A stretch of 64,000 nt of DNA, from NCBI GenBank assembly GCA_016215605.1, contig JACRJB010000030.1:37404-101403 (forward strand), written 5' to 3'. Positions 9,258 to 17,926 of the stretch are shown here, one piece after another. This stretch comes from Rhodopseudomonas palustris. Its GTDB lineage: Bacteria; Pseudomonadota; Alphaproteobacteria; Rhizobiales; Xanthobacteraceae. The notes under the pieces are model-generated. The model was not told the DNA's origin. It ran no database searches and was given only the letters and a program-made list of their open reading frames with translations. How positions within the stretch are numbered: the stretch's first letter is position 1; the number at the start of each line of letters is the position of its first letter. The position numbers and the translations under genes were made by a program.

Positions 9258-9491
9258 TCAGGCGACCTTGCTGGCTTCGGTGTCGTCGTCAGCGTCGTCC
9301 TCGGCATCATCCTCAGCGTCGTCGTCGCTGACCTCGATGGTTTCGAGCACGGCGGGCGGCAGACCTTCGCGGAACAGATCGCCTTCCTCGCCCATCCACA
9401 CGCACACCACTTCGTCGGCACGGGTTTCCGCCACCGTCATTGCCTGGCCGCCGGATTTCAGAATCACGACGTCGCCCGCCTTAAAGTCCAT
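9258..9491 (-). CDS. DUF2158 (YodC-like) protein with acidic tail
   Basis: A 77-residue protein. The N-terminal half is the small beta-barrel DUF2158 domain ('GDVVILKSGGQAMTV', then 'VVCVWMGEEGDLFREGLP'); the family was first noted as E. coli YodC. The last 25 residues are almost all Asp, Glu and Ala in a near repeat of 'DDAED', which is an addition to the ordinary family length. The gene stands alone on the minus strand, 81 bp downstream of queE. The domain's role is unknown. The acidic tail is discussed as a finding. Confidence 0.88.
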   Translation of the reverse strand: MDFKAGDVVILKSGGQAMTVAETRADEVVCVWMGEEGDLFREGLPPAVLETIEVSDDDAEDDAEDDADDDTEASKVA

Positions 9492-9572
9492 GTTTGGCTC
9501 CCGCTTGAAGTGTTGACCACGCGGCCGAGCCTAACGAAGCGTCGTGACACGCTGATCACGCCGACGCGGCGC

Positions 9573-10205
9573 CTAACGGATCCCGATCACTTTGTGGGTC
9601 TGGACGCTGAGCCGCCATTGCGGGTGGCGCAGGCAGTAGTCGATCGCCAGGCGCGTATTGTCGTCCCGCCCCGGCGCGTCCATCGGCTGCAGCGAGAACC
9701 GCTCGAAGCCGAGCCCGGCGAACTGCTCGGGCAATGCGCCCGGCTGCGGGAACACCAGCTTGAGCTCGTTACCGCACTGCACGCGGAGCGGCGCGCCGGC
9801 TTTCGGACTGACACAAAGCCAATCAATTCCGAGGGGTGGTTCGATTGTACCATTGGTTTCGACGCCGATGGCGAAGCCGCGCTTGTGCAGCGCATCAATT
9901 AGTTCCGCATCGAGTTGCAGTAACGGTTCGCCGCCGGTGATCACGACGTAGCGGTCCTGATCGTCGCCGGTCCATTGCGCTGCAACAACGGCGGCGAGCT
10001 GATCGGCGTCGGCGTAACGGCCGCCCAGCGTGCCGTCTGTGCCGACAAAGTCGGTGTCGCAGAATTTGCAGACCGCCTGATCGCGATCCTGCTCGCGGCC
10101 GGTCCACAGATTGCATCCCGCAAATCTGCAGAACACCGACGCGCGCCCGGCATGCGCGCCTTCGCCCTGCAGGGTCAGGAAGATCTCTTTCACCGCGTAG
10201 CTCAC
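9573..10205 (-). CDS. queE: 7-carboxy-7-deazaguanine synthase (radical SAM)
   Basis: A 210-residue QueE. It catalyses the ring contraction of 6-carboxy-tetrahydropterin to 7-carboxy-7-deazaguanine in queuosine biosynthesis. The cluster-binding pattern is the CX14CX2C form of Gram-negative QueE: C in 'FAGCNLW', then 'AVCKFCDTDF'. 'VITGGEPLLQLD' follows as the glycine-rich SAM-binding strand. 'EIFLTLQGEGAHAG' at residues 7-20 is the usual QueE start. It lies 13 bp after trmL on the same strand, so the two tRNA-modification genes are probably cotranscribed. Confidence 0.95.
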   Translation of the reverse strand: MSYAVKEIFLTLQGEGAHAGRASVFCRFAGCNLWTGREQDRDQAVCKFCDTDFVGTDGTLGGRYADADQLAAVVAAQWTGDDQDRYVVITGGEPLLQLDAELIDALHKRGFAIGVETNGTIEPPLGIDWLCVSPKAGAPLRVQCGNELKLVFPQPGALPEQFAGLGFERFSLQPMDAPGRDDNTRLAIDYCLRHPQWRLSVQTHKVIGIR

Positions 10206-10218
10206 GCCGTCGTGTCCT

Positions 10219-10671
10219 TCATCCGTGTCGGGTCTGGCGAAGTGCCTCGCCGACCACCAGCGCCGCGGCCATCGCGACGTTCAGCGAGCGCATCGCCGGC
10301 TGCATCGGGATCACCACGCGCGCGTCGGCGGCAGCGGCGACTTCGTCCGGTACGCCAGCGCTTTCCCGGCCCAGCAGCAGCACGTCAGTAGATCGGTAAT
10401 GCTGTTCGAGATAGGGGGTTACACCTTTCGTTGTAAGTAAAATCACCCGGCAGTCGGCATCTCGCCGCCATTGCACGAATTTTGACCAGGAATCGTGACG
10501 AACGATGCTGACCTGATCGAGATAGTCCATTCCCGCGCGGCGGAAATGCCGGTCCGAGGTGGGAAATCCGGCGGGCTCGATGATGTGAGCTTCGACGTTC
10601 AAACACGCGCAAAACCGAAGAAGAGTCCCGGTATTCTGCGGAATGTCGGGCTGGTACAGGGCGATCCGCAT
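10219..10671 (-). CDS. trmL: tRNA (cytidine(34)-2'-O)-methyltransferase
   Basis: A SPOUT-class methyltransferase of 150 residues, starting at the ATG at 10669-10671 where the family's 'MRIALYQPDIPQNTGTLLR' begins; the frame could extend 17 residues further upstream but those residues do not resemble the family. The knot region is 'VLLLGRESAGVPDEV' and 'VIPMQPAMRSLNVAMAAALV', the SAM-binding C-terminal trefoil. It should 2'-O-methylate the wobble base of tRNA-Leu. It is followed by queE after 13 bp. The upstream region is shared with the divergent fbcF gene and carries a perfect palindrome at 10717-10738. Confidence 0.94.
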   Translation of the reverse strand: MRIALYQPDIPQNTGTLLRFCACLNVEAHIIEPAGFPTSDRHFRRAGMDYLDQVSIVRHDSWSKFVQWRRDADCRVILLTTKGVTPYLEQHYRSTDVLLLGRESAGVPDEVAAAADARVVIPMQPAMRSLNVAMAAALVVGEALRQTRHG

Positions 10672-10716
10672 CCCGTAATGCTCCCTAGCAACTGAATCAT
10701 AACTTGCGGCGTGACA

Positions 10717-10738
10717 CGACAATTCGTCCGAATTGTCG
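10717..10738. promoter_or_regulatory. Perfect 22 bp palindrome between trmL and fbcF
   Basis: CGACAATTCG, spacer TC, CGAATTGTCG: two perfect 10-base arms. It lies 46 bp upstream of trmL and about 210-230 bp upstream of fbcF. There is no T tract, so it is not a terminator; it has the form of a dimeric regulator's operator. The regulator is unknown. Confidence 0.5.
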
Positions 10739-10837
10739 GGCTGCGGTGATTAGCCCTTCGCGGGCTTGCGCTCTACCGGCAAGGGTGCCAATAGATCGAT
10801 TCTGAACTGTCTGTTTCTACCTGACCGGCTGTGATAA

Positions 10838-10852
10838 GCGGCCAAGGGACGC
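10838..10852 (+). promoter_or_regulatory. Possible RegA/PrrA-type site upstream of fbcF
   Basis: GCGGC-CAAGG-GACGC fits the loose half-site pattern GCGNC-N5-GNCGC described for the RegA/PrrA/RegR redox response regulators, which control cytochrome bc1 genes in related bacteria. It sits about 100 bp upstream of the fbcF start. The pattern is short and the region GC-rich, so chance is possible. Confidence 0.25.
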
Positions 10853-10946
10853 GTGGGCTGCGGACTTCGGCGGCCCTCTCGGGCGATCGTTTTCGCACAT
10901 CGCCGAGACCGCTTCGCCGGCCGCAGAGATGAAAGGGCTTTGGATC

Positions 10947-11474
10947 GTGACGACAGAGACTTCGGCGGAACCGACACGCCGTGATTTTCTCTACATCGCA
11001 ACCGGCGCCGTCGCCGCGGTCGGCGCGGCAGCGGCCGTATGGCCGTTCATCGCGCAGATGAACCCGGACGCATCGACCATCGCCGCCGGCGCGCCGATCG
11101 AAGTCGATCTGACCCCGATTGCCGAAGGGCAGGACATCAAGGTGTTCTGGCGCGGCAAGCCGATCTACATCATGAACCGCACCAAGAAGCAGGTCGAGGA
11201 AGCCCGCAGCGTCGCGCTGTCGGCGCTGCCCGATCCGCAGACCGATCAGGAACGCACCAAGGAAGGCCACGAGCAGTGGCTGGTCGTGATCGGCATCTGC
11301 ACCCATCTCGGCTGCATTCCGATCGCCCATGAAGGCAGCTACGACGGCTTCTTCTGTCCGTGCCATGGTTCGCAATACGACTCCTCCGGCCGCATCCGCC
11401 AGGGGCCGGCGCCGCTGAACCTGCCCGTCCCGCCCTACCAATTCGTCTCCGACTCCAAAATCCAGATCGGCTGA
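10947..11474 (+). CDS. fbcF: Ubiquinol-cytochrome c reductase Rieske iron-sulfur subunit
   Basis: The Rieske subunit of the cytochrome bc1 complex passes electrons from ubiquinol to cytochrome c1. The twin-arginine signal-anchor 'TRRDFLYIATGAVAAVG' is at the N terminus, with one membrane helix. The 2Fe-2S ligand boxes are 'CTHLGC' and 'CPCHGS', near residues 120 and 140, each with Cys and His. I chose the GTG at 10947, which gives 175 residues; an ATG at 10929 in frame would add six. It is followed 44 bp later by fbcH, the standard fbcFH operon of Bradyrhizobium and Rhodopseudomonas. Confidence 0.95.
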   Translation: MTTETSAEPTRRDFLYIATGAVAAVGAAAAVWPFIAQMNPDASTIAAGAPIEVDLTPIAEGQDIKVFWRGKPIYIMNRTKKQVEEARSVALSALPDPQTDQERTKEGHEQWLVVIGICTHLGCIPIAHEGSYDGFFCPCHGSQYDSSGRIRQGPAPLNLPVPPYQFVSDSKIQIG

Positions 11475-11518
11475 CGCCGTCCAGCGGCTTCCATAATTAT
11501 TTTGCTTAGGATCGCATC

Positions 11519-13588
11519 ATGAGCGGACCCTCGACCTATCAGCCACAAAGCCCCTTCATGAAGTGGCTTGAGCAGCGCCTGCCGATCGCGGGCCTTGTTC
11601 ACTCGTCCTTCATCGCCTACCCGACGCCGCGCAACCTGAACTACTGGTGGACGTTCGGCGCCATCCTGTCGATGATGCTCGCGGTGCAGATCGTGACCGG
11701 CATCGTCCTGGCGATGCACTATACGCCGCATGTCGACCTCGCCTTCGACTCGGTCGAACGACTGGTGCGCGACGTCAATTACGGCTGGCTGCTGCGCAAC
11801 ATGCACGCCGCCGGCGCTTCGATGTTCTTCGTCGCGGTCTACATCCACATGCTGCGCGGCCTGTATTACGGCTCCTACAAGGCGCCGCGCGAAGTGCTCT
11901 GGATTCTCGGCGTGATCATCTACCTGCTGATGATGGCGACCGGCTTCATGGGCTACGTGCTGCCGTGGGGCCAGATGAGCTTCTGGGGCGCCACCGTGAT
12001 CACCAACCTGTTCTCGGCGATCCCGTTCGTCGGCGACAGCATCGTGACGCTGCTGTGGGGCGGTTATTCGGTCGGCAACCCGACCCTGAACCGGTTCTTC
12101 TCGCTGCATTATCTGCTGCCCTTCGTGATCGCCGGCGTGGTCGTGCTGCACGTCTGGGCGTTGCACGTCACCGGCCAGAACAATCCGGCCGGCGTCGAGC
12201 CGAAGACCGAGAAGGACACCGTGCCGTTCACGCCGTATGCGACCCTGAAGGACGCGTTCGGCATGTCCTGCTTCCTGGTGTTCTTCTGCTGGTTCATCTT
12301 CTACATGCCGAACTATCTCGGTGACGCCGACAACTACATTCCGGCCAATCCGGGCGTGACGCCGCCGCACATCGTGCCGGAATGGTACTACCTGCCGTTC
12401 TACGCGATCCTGCGCTCGATCCCGAACAAGCTGATGGGCGTCGTGGCGATGTTCGGCGCGATCATCGTGCTGCTGTTCCTGCCCTGGCTCGACAGCGCCA
12501 AGGTCCGGTCGTTGCGCTATCGTCCGCTGGCGAAGCGGTTCTTCTGGGGCTTCGTCGCGACCTGCCTGATGCTGGGCTGGCTCGGCGCCAAGCCGGCGGA
12601 AGGCATGTACACCATCCTCGGCCGCATCTTCACCTTCTTCTACTTCGCCTACTTCCTGATCGTGCTGCCGCTGCTGTCCCGGGTCGAGAAGACCCTGCCG
12701 CTGCCGAACTCGATCGCCGAAGACGTGCTGAACAAGGGCAAGGTTGTTGGCACGACGGCGGCGAGCCTGTTCGCCGCGGTGCTGGCCGGAACGATGTTGT
12801 TCGGCGGCGTCCAGAGCGCCAAGGCGTCGGAAGGCGGCGAAAGCCCGCCGTCCCTGAGCTGGAGCTTTGCCGGCCCGTTCGGAACCTACGATCGCGCCCA
12901 ATTGCAGCGTGGCTTCAAGATCTACAAGGAAGTCTGTTCGGCCTGCCACTCGCTGAAGTTGCTGCAGTATCGCAACCTTGCCGAGCCGGGCGGCCCGAGC
13001 TTCACCCTGGATCAGGCCAAGGCGATCGCCGCCGAAGCCTCGATCAAGGACGGCCCCAACGACGCCGGCGAGATGTTCGAGCGTCCCGGCCGCCTTGCCG
13101 ACACCTTCCACTCGCCGTTCCCGAACGAGCAGGCGGCGCGTGCGGCCAATGGCGGCGCCGTCCCGCCGGACATGTCGCTGCTCGCCAAGGCGCGCTCCTA
13201 TCCGCGCGGCTTCCCGCAGTTCATCTTCGATTTCTTCACCCAGTTCCAGGAACAGGGCCCGAACTACATCGATGCGCTGCTGCAGGGCTATCAGGACACG
13301 CCGCCGGAAGGCTTCTCGCTGCCGGACGGATCCTACTACAACAAGTGGTTCCCTGGCCATTCGATCAAGATGCCGCCGCCGATCTCGGACGGTCAGGTCA
13401 CCTATGACGACGGCAGCCCGCAGACGCTTCCGCAATACGCCAAGGACGTCACCGCCTTCCTGATGTGGGCCGCCGAGCCGCACCTCGAAGCCCGCAAGCG
13501 CCTCGGCCTGCAGGTCATGATCTTCCTGATCATCCTGTCCGGCCTGCTGTACTTCACCAAGCGCAAGGTCTGGTCGAACGTGCACTGA
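11519..13588 (+). CDS. fbcH: Cytochrome b/c1 fusion precursor of the bc1 complex
   Basis: The 689-residue precursor combines cytochrome b and cytochrome c1, cleaved after translation in Bradyrhizobium. Residues 1 to about 415 are cytochrome b with eight helices, '[19 protein letters not shown]' and the Qo-site '[14 protein letters not shown]'. A second signal-like helix follows ('[19 protein letters not shown]' and 'AKASE'), then c1 with its haem site 'CSACHS' near residue 477 and a C-terminal anchor ending '[12 protein letters not shown]'. Length matches known FbcH (about 690). A strong terminator 34 bp after the stop ends the fbcFH operon. Confidence 0.97.
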   Translation: MSGPSTYQPQSPFMKWLEQRLPIAGLVHSSFIAYPTPRNLNYWWTFGAILSMMLAVQIVTGIVLAMHYTPHVDLAFDSVERLVRDVNYGWLLRNMHAAGASMFFVAVYIHMLRGLYYGSYKAPREVLWILGVIIYLLMMATGFMGYVLPWGQMSFWGATVITNLFSAIPFVGDSIVTLLWGGYSVGNPTLNRFFSLHYLLPFVIAGVVVLHVWALHVTGQNNPAGVEPKTEKDTVPFTPYATLKDAFGMSCFLVFFCWFIFYMPNYLGDADNYIPANPGVTPPHIVPEWYYLPFYAILRSIPNKLMGVVAMFGAIIVLLFLPWLDSAKVRSLRYRPLAKRFFWGFVATCLMLGWLGAKPAEGMYTILGRIFTFFYFAYFLIVLPLLSRVEKTLPLPNSIAEDVLNKGKVVGTTAASLFAAVLAGTMLFGGVQSAKASEGGESPPSLSWSFAGPFGTYDRAQLQRGFKIYKEVCSACHSLKLLQYRNLAEPGGPSFTLDQAKAIAAEASIKDGPNDAGEMFERPGRLADTFHSPFPNEQAARAANGGAVPPDMSLLAKARSYPRGFPQFIFDFFTQFQEQGPNYIDALLQGYQDTPPEGFSLPDGSYYNKWFPGHSIKMPPPISDGQVTYDDGSPQTLPQYAKDVTAFLMWAAEPHLEARKRLGLQVMIFLIILSGLLYFTKRKVWSNVH

Positions 13589-13621
13589 GCGCGAACGACC
13601 CGGACGACCAACGTGTGACAG

Positions 13622-13647
13622 AAAGCCCCTTCGGGGGCTTTTTTGTT
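13622..13647 (+). terminator. Rho-independent terminator of fbcFH
   Basis: An 8 bp stem AAAGCCCC/GGGGCTTT with a TTCG tetraloop runs into a T-rich tail (TTTTGTT). It lies 34 bp after the fbcH stop codon. Confidence 0.93.
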
Positions 13648-13747
13648 ATGCGACGTCCGCGATGCGCCGCCGCGCCTCGGGCGATTGCATCTCCTTGTCA
13701 CTGCGGACAGAATGCCCGCAATCAAGTGCGACTCAGACGGAGGAAAC

Positions 13748-14422
13748 ATGGGCACGATCATCACCTTCAAGCGTCCCGACGGTCAGGATGCCAGCGGCTA
13801 TCTCGCCAACGCCGCGCGCGGCAACGCACCGGGCGTGGTCGTGATTCAGGAATGGTGGGGACTGTCCGAGCAGATCAAGGGACTGACCGATCGCTTCGCT
13901 TTGGCCGGCTTCGATGCGCTCGCGCCCGATCTCTACAAGGGCAAGGTGGTGCCCTATCACGACACAGAGGCCGCCAACAAAGAGATGGGCTCGCTCGACT
14001 TCATGGATGCGACCACGCAGACCGTGCGCGGCGCGGCGGCCTATCTGGCGCGCAACGGCGCCAAGGTCGGTCTCACCGGCTTCTGTCTCGGCGGTGCGGT
14101 CACCGTGATCGGCGCGTGCAAGATTCCGGAACTCAGCGCTGCGGTTGTGTTCTACGGCATTCCGCCGGAGCAGGCGGCGAAGCCGTCCGAGGTCCGGGTT
14201 CCGATGCAGGGCCATTTCGCCAACCGCGACGATTGGTGCACGCCGCAGGTGGTCGATGCTTTCGAAAAGGGGCTGAAAGAAGCCGGCAAGAGCGCCGAAT
14301 TCTTCCGCTACGACGCCGACCACGCCTTCGTCAACGAGCAGCGCGCGGCGGTTCACGACCGCGAAGCGGCGGAACTCGCGTGGTCGCGCGCGACGCAGTT
14401 CTTTGGAAAGCATCTCGGCTGA
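13748..14422 (+). CDS. Dienelactone hydrolase family protein
   Basis: A 224-residue alpha/beta hydrolase starting at the ATG at 13748, six bases after a GGAGGA ribosome site. The nucleophile elbow is 'GLTGFCLGGAV', with Cys in place of Ser as in true dienelactone hydrolases; the His of the triad is in 'YDADHAFVN' and the Asp in 'NRDDWCTP'. 'VVVIQEWWGLSEQI' matches the family N-terminal strand. Known members hydrolyse 4-carboxymethylene-butenolides in chloroaromatic degradation, but many are general carboxylesterases. There is no aromatic-degradation gene next to it, so the substrate is open. Confidence 0.9.
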   Translation: MGTIITFKRPDGQDASGYLANAARGNAPGVVVIQEWWGLSEQIKGLTDRFALAGFDALAPDLYKGKVVPYHDTEAANKEMGSLDFMDATTQTVRGAAAYLARNGAKVGLTGFCLGGAVTVIGACKIPELSAAVVFYGIPPEQAAKPSEVRVPMQGHFANRDDWCTPQVVDAFEKGLKEAGKSAEFFRYDADHAFVNEQRAAVHDREAAELAWSRATQFFGKHLG

Positions 14423-14512
14423 ACGGCCGCTGCCTGTAAAATTTGACCGTTCGGCTGAAGAGTTGGAAGAAGAGTTTGCTGCGATAAGGCTGTCAGATCT
14501 ACGAGGACAGCA

Positions 14513-14734
14513 ATGGTTGACAAAGTCGCAACACCCGGTCGCAACATCATCGACTTCGCAAACTATCAGCGAACGCAGCGAGTTGGCCAGGCTCCGACGA
14601 TGAGCGGCCAGTTCTGCCGCCACTGCGGCGCGCCGCTGTTCGAAGGCGATTCCGAGGACGATTGCTCGAGCGCCGGACTCAGCTTGCAGGGCCCCGGCCG
14701 GTCGAGGCCGCCGCGCCGCTTCCGCGCCGACTGA
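14513..14734 (+). CDS. Small hypothetical protein with CxxC motif
   Basis: Seventy-three residues from the ATG at 14513. The middle has 'GQFCRHCGAPLFEGDSEDDC', a CxxC pair and a third Cys that look like a partial zinc ribbon; the C terminus is basic ('GPGRSRPPRRFRAD'). It is not a family I can name. Evidence for coding is moderate: the composition changes sharply to charged and polar residues and a 12 bp stem hairpin ends the unit 18 bp later. It may be a small metal-binding or RNA-binding protein. Confidence 0.55.
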   Translation: MVDKVATPGRNIIDFANYQRTQRVGQAPTMSGQFCRHCGAPLFEGDSEDDCSSAGLSLQGPGRSRPPRRFRAD

Positions 14735-14752
14735 GCGCGGACCACCAACAAC

Positions 14753-14780
14753 GCAACGGGGCGATCGCTCGCCCCGTTGC
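14753..14780. terminator. Perfect 12 bp hairpin between convergent genes
   Basis: GCAACGGGGCGA, loop TCGC, TCGCCCCGTTGC. It is placed between the plus-strand small gene and the minus-strand SDR gene, where a bidirectional terminator is expected. There is no T tract on either side, so termination strength is uncertain. Confidence 0.5.
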
Positions 14781-14807
14781 TGTCAGCAGACCCGCGGTCC
14801 GCTGAAG

Positions 14808-15584
14808 CTAAACGTGCTGACCGCCGTTGATGTGGATCTCCGCGCCGTTCACGTAGGACGAGGTCTCGGTACACAGCACGTAGATGATCTTGGCGACTTC
14901 GTCCGGCGTGCCCAGGCGGCGCAGCGGGATGTCTTCTTCGACGATCTTCTCGGTGCCCGGCGACAGGATCGAGGTGTCGATCTCGCCAGGGGCGATCGAA
15001 TTGACCCTAACGCCGATCCGGCCGAAATCCGACGCCATCTCCCGCGTCAGGGCGGCGAGCGCCGCCTTCGAGGTGGCATAGGCTGCGCCGGCGAATGGAT
15101 GCACCCGCGATCCGGCGATCGAGGTGACGTTGACGACCGAGCCCTTGGCCGCCTTCAACTCCTCGATCAGTCCGCGCGCCATCATGATCGGCGCGAAGAA
15201 ATTGACGTGGAAGACGTGTTCCCAGGTGTCCATTTCGGTGTCGATCGACCCCAGCCGGCCGCCGCCGGCGGCTTTCGGCGAGATCGCGGCATTGTTCACC
15301 AGCGCATGCAGCTGATCGCCGTCGAGACGCTCGCGGATCTCGTCGATGCCGCGCAGCGTGTCGCCGCGGTCGCCGAGATTGATCTGGATGTGATCCTCCG
15401 GGCCGGCGCCCCAGGGGCACTCCTCCGGGAACGGGTGGCGCGAGCAGGTGATCACCCGCCATCCGGCGCTGGAGAAGCGGATCACCGTGGCATGGCCGAT
15501 GCCGCGGCTGGCGCCGGTCAGAATCATCGTCCGGCGCTGCGCATTGCTGTCGGGCGCGCGCGGTTTCGGGGTCTCGGGGCTCAT
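14808..15584 (-). CDS. SDR family oxidoreductase
   Basis: A 258-residue short-chain dehydrogenase. The nucleotide-binding motif is '[15 protein letters not shown]' at about residues 20-34, the structural '[14 protein letters not shown]' near 100, catalytic Ser in '[15 protein letters not shown]' and the Tyr/Lys pair in '[10 protein letters not shown]'. The C-terminal '[15 protein letters not shown]' is typical of the classical SDR group that uses NAD(P). The substrate cannot be told. The start overlaps the pdxH stop by 4 bases, so it is translated from the same messenger as pdxH. Confidence 0.9.
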   Translation of the reverse strand: MSPETPKPRAPDSNAQRRTMILTGASRGIGHATVIRFSSAGWRVITCSRHPFPEECPWGAGPEDHIQINLGDRGDTLRGIDEIRERLDGDQLHALVNNAAISPKAAGGGRLGSIDTEMDTWEHVFHVNFFAPIMMARGLIEELKAAKGSVVNVTSIAGSRVHPFAGAAYATSKAALAALTREMASDFGRIGVRVNSIAPGEIDTSILSPGTEKIVEEDIPLRRLGTPDEVAKIIYVLCTETSSYVNGAEIHINGGQHV

Positions 15585-16219
15585 GGATACAGCCTTGTCT
15601 TGGTCCAGGGTTGGGCCGGGGTGTCCCGGCTGAATTCAATGCGGTCGTGCAGGCGGAACGGGCGGTCGTGCCAGAATTCGATCCGCGATGGCGTGATCCG
15701 CCATCCGCTCCAGCCCGGCGGGCGCGGGACCTCGCCGACCAGATGGCGCGCGGCGACCTTGGCGATCGCCTGCTCGAACGCGAACCGGCTTTCGAGCGGT
15801 TGCGACTGTTTGCTGGCCCAGGCGCCGATCTGGGCCTGCTTCGGCCTTGTGGCGAAATAGGCGTCGGCCTCGGCATCGCTCACCGGCGTCACGGTGCCCC
15901 GGATCCGCACCTGCCGGCGCAGCGACTTCCAGTGAAACAGCAGCGCTGCCTTGGGGTTGGCGGTGAGTTCGCGGCCCTTCTGGCTGGCGATGTGGCTGTA
16001 GAACACGAAGCCGTCCTCGTCGTAGCCCTTCATCAGCACCATTCGGACGTCCGGGAGGCCGTCGGGATCGACTGTTGCCAGCGCCATCGCGTTGGGATCG
16101 TTGGGCTCCGATCCATTCGCTTCTGCAAACCATTCAGCAAACAACGCAAATGGATTCTCTGCCGCGGTGAAATCACCGGGCGTTAACTGACTCTGTTGTT
16201 TGATGAAGGTATCGCTCAT
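15581..16219 (-). CDS. pdxH: Pyridoxamine 5'-phosphate oxidase
   Basis: The 212-residue enzyme oxidises pyridoxine or pyridoxamine 5'-phosphate to pyridoxal 5'-phosphate with FMN. Signature strands: '[20 protein letters not shown]' with the FMN contacts, '[19 protein letters not shown]' and the phosphate site 'RQVRIRGTV'; the C terminus ends in the conserved '[14 protein letters not shown]' and an Arg/Leu-Tyr-Pro tail. The ATG at 16219 fits family length. The start lies only 15 bp from the divergent lipoprotein gene's probable start. The SDR gene follows with a 4-base overlap. Confidence 0.95.
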   Translation of the reverse strand: MSDTFIKQQSQLTPGDFTAAENPFALFAEWFAEANGSEPNDPNAMALATVDPDGLPDVRMVLMKGYDEDGFVFYSHIASQKGRELTANPKAALLFHWKSLRRQVRIRGTVTPVSDAEADAYFATRPKQAQIGAWASKQSQPLESRFAFEQAIAKVAARHLVGEVPRPPGWSGWRITPSRIEFWHDRPFRLHDRIEFSRDTPAQPWTKTRLYP

Positions 16220-16234
16220 GCGAGGGAATCCGAC

Positions 16235-16729
16235 TTGTGCTTCGCCGCCATCCGAAACGCGCTGGCAGCTCTGTATAGGCCAGACCTATATAGGGCACGC
16301 AATTGCGTTGGCCTATCGACGATAGCGATTCTAACGGCGTCGGGCCTCGGCGGCTGCAGCGTCGGCGGTAAAGACGCGGCGTTTGCCCAAATGGACAGCA
16401 GCGATCTCACCGGTTCGATCCGGGCGCTGGCGCCGGCGTCGGAGGATGGCCCGACCGAGGCAGATCTCGCGCTGGCGCGCATCGCCGCCTCCGACGTGTT
16501 GACCAAGGGCGACAAGGACTCCAGCCAGCCCTGGGAGAATCCGGCGACCGGTGCGCGCGGTTCGGTCACCCCGCTCGCCGCGGTCTACACTGCCGATGGC
16601 CGCTCCTGCCGCGATTTCCTCGCGAGCTACGTCAAGGACAGATCGGAAAGCTGGATGCAGGGTGCGGCCTGCCGCGCGGCGCAGGGGCACTGGGAAATCC
16701 GTTCGCTGAAGCCGTGGCGGCGCGGCTGA
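16235..16729 (+). CDS. RT0821/Lpp0805-like surface lipoprotein
   Basis: About 164 residues. A basic N terminus, a hydrophobic stretch '[16 protein letters not shown]' and a Cys form a lipobox (L-G-G-C), so the product is probably an outer-surface lipoprotein. The mature part contains '[18 protein letters not shown]' and '[20 protein letters not shown]', typical of the RT0821/Lpp0805 surface family. The start is unsure: TTG at 16235 has a AGGGA seven bases upstream, and TTG at 16196 or a later non-standard start are possible. Its promoter must overlap the pdxH 5' end. Confidence 0.75.
   Translation: MCFAAIRNALAALYRPDLYRARNCVGLSTIAILTASGLGGCSVGGKDAAFAQMDSSDLTGSIRALAPASEDGPTEADLALARIAASDVLTKGDKDSSQPWENPATGARGSVTPLAAVYTADGRSCRDFLASYVKDRSESWMQGAACRAAQGHWEIRSLKPWRRG
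16274..16290. promoter_or_regulatory. TATAGG-N5-CCTATA inverted repeat upstream of pdxH
   Basis: Perfect 6-base arms lie 55-71 bp upstream of the pdxH start, inside the assumed 5' coding end of the lipoprotein gene, in a locally AT-rich patch. This suggests a promoter or operator for pdxH on the minus strand. If so, the lipoprotein start may lie further downstream. Confidence 0.35.
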
Positions 16730-16839
16730 CAGCCGGCGAATACGCCCGAAAGCGGTTGCAAAAGCGACACAAACACCCCAGATGAAGCGCCAATGGGCGG
16801 TCTGCCCATCAGACGAATTCCTTGAAGGAGACGAGACGG

Positions 16840-17820
16840 ATGCGCGACCCCTATGAGGTCCTGGGGGTGCAGCGGGACGCCAGTGCTGCCGCCATCAAGA
16901 GCGCCTATCGCAAGCTGGCCAAGAAGCATCACCCCGACGCCAACAAGAACGATCCCAAAGCCGCCGCCCGATTCTCTGAAGTCAATTCGGCCAACGAGAT
17001 CATCGGCGACGAAGCCAAACGCAAGCAATACGACCGCGGCGAGATCGACGCCGAGGGCAAGCCGCGATTCCAGGGCTTCCCCGGCGGCGGCGCGCGCGGC
17101 GGACGCGCGGGCGGTCCCGGCGGCGGCTTCGAGCAGTACACTTTCCGCGCCGGCAGTGGCGGCGGCGGATTCGCCGGCGGCGCGGGCGGCGGGTTCGAGG
17201 ACATTCTGAATTCGATGTTCGGCGGCGCGGCCGGCATGCGCGGCGGTCCGCGCGGCGGCGCGCAGGGCTTCGATTTCGACACCGGCGGCTTCGCCCCGGA
17301 CCTCGACCAGAGCGTCGCGATGACGGTGACGCTGGAAGAGGCGGCCAAGGGCACCGAGAAGCGGGTCCGGCTGCCGACCGGCAAGGAGCTCAACGTCAAG
17401 ATCCCGGCCGGCGTCGGCCCGGGTCAGCAGATCCGGCTGAAGGGCCAGGGCGAAAGCGCGCCCGGCCATCGTCCCGGCGACCTGCTGATCACCGTCAACT
17501 ACGCCGCGCACCCGCACTTCAAGGTCGAGGGCAACGATCTGCGGCTCGAACTGCCGATCACGCTGTACGAGGCGGTGCTCGGCGCCAAGGTGCGGGTGCC
17601 GACGCTGACGGGCGCGATCGAATTGTCGATCCCGAAGAACACCTCGAGCGGTCGGATCTTCCGGCTGAAGGGCAAGGGGCTGCCGAAGAACGGCGCGGCC
17701 GGCGATCTGTTCGTCACCACCCGCATCGTGCTGCCGGACGGCCACGACGCCGAGCTGGAAGCGCTGATGCAGAAATGGCGCGACGGCCACCCCTATCATC
17801 CGCGCAGCGATCTGGGTTGA
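16840..17820 (+). CDS. DnaJ-like co-chaperone (CbpA type)
   Basis: A 326-residue protein starting at the ATG at 16840 behind AAGGAGACGAGACGG. The J domain occupies about residues 1-68 with the essential HPD ('KKHHPDANKND'). A glycine-rich linker of about 80 residues follows and then the two beta-barrel substrate-binding domains ('LPTGKELNVKIPAGVGPGQQ', 'AVLGAKVRVPTLTG'). There is no Cys-rich zinc finger, so it is a class B/CbpA-like partner of DnaK rather than the main DnaJ. It is transcribed alone. Confidence 0.92.
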   Translation: MRDPYEVLGVQRDASAAAIKSAYRKLAKKHHPDANKNDPKAAARFSEVNSANEIIGDEAKRKQYDRGEIDAEGKPRFQGFPGGGARGGRAGGPGGGFEQYTFRAGSGGGGFAGGAGGGFEDILNSMFGGAAGMRGGPRGGAQGFDFDTGGFAPDLDQSVAMTVTLEEAAKGTEKRVRLPTGKELNVKIPAGVGPGQQIRLKGQGESAPGHRPGDLLITVNYAAHPHFKVEGNDLRLELPITLYEAVLGAKVRVPTLTGAIELSIPKNTSSGRIFRLKGKGLPKNGAAGDLFVTTRIVLPDGHDAELEALMQKWRDGHPYHPRSDLG

Positions 17821-17828
17821 GCCTCCTC

Positions 17829-17907
17829 GTCATTGCGAGGAGCGAAGCGACGAAGCAATCCAGCCCGGTGCACTGAGCTGGATTGCTTCGCTTCGCTCGC
17901 AATGACG
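17829..17907. repeat. Palindromic intergenic repeat, family C
   Basis: GTCATTGCGAGGAGCGAAGC at one end and GCTTCGCTCGCAATGAC at the other, with an inner pair 'gaagcaatccag'/'ctggattgcttc'. It lies directly behind the dnaJ-like stop, between convergent genes, and may help end transcripts. Confidence 0.85.
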
Positions 17908-17926
17908 GGTGGTGCGGCGGTGCTAT

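Noticed and set aside
11435..13585. A 716-codon open frame on the minus strand opposite fbcH
   Set aside because: It mirrors the codon structure of fbcH in the opposite strand, is rich in His/Arg/Gln/Asp and has no family motif; fbcH itself is unambiguous.
17829..17907. CRISPR array or insertion sequence among the repeats
   Set aside because: The repeats are single palindromes of 30-180 bp scattered between genes, without regular spacers, cas genes, transposase or target-site duplications that I can see.
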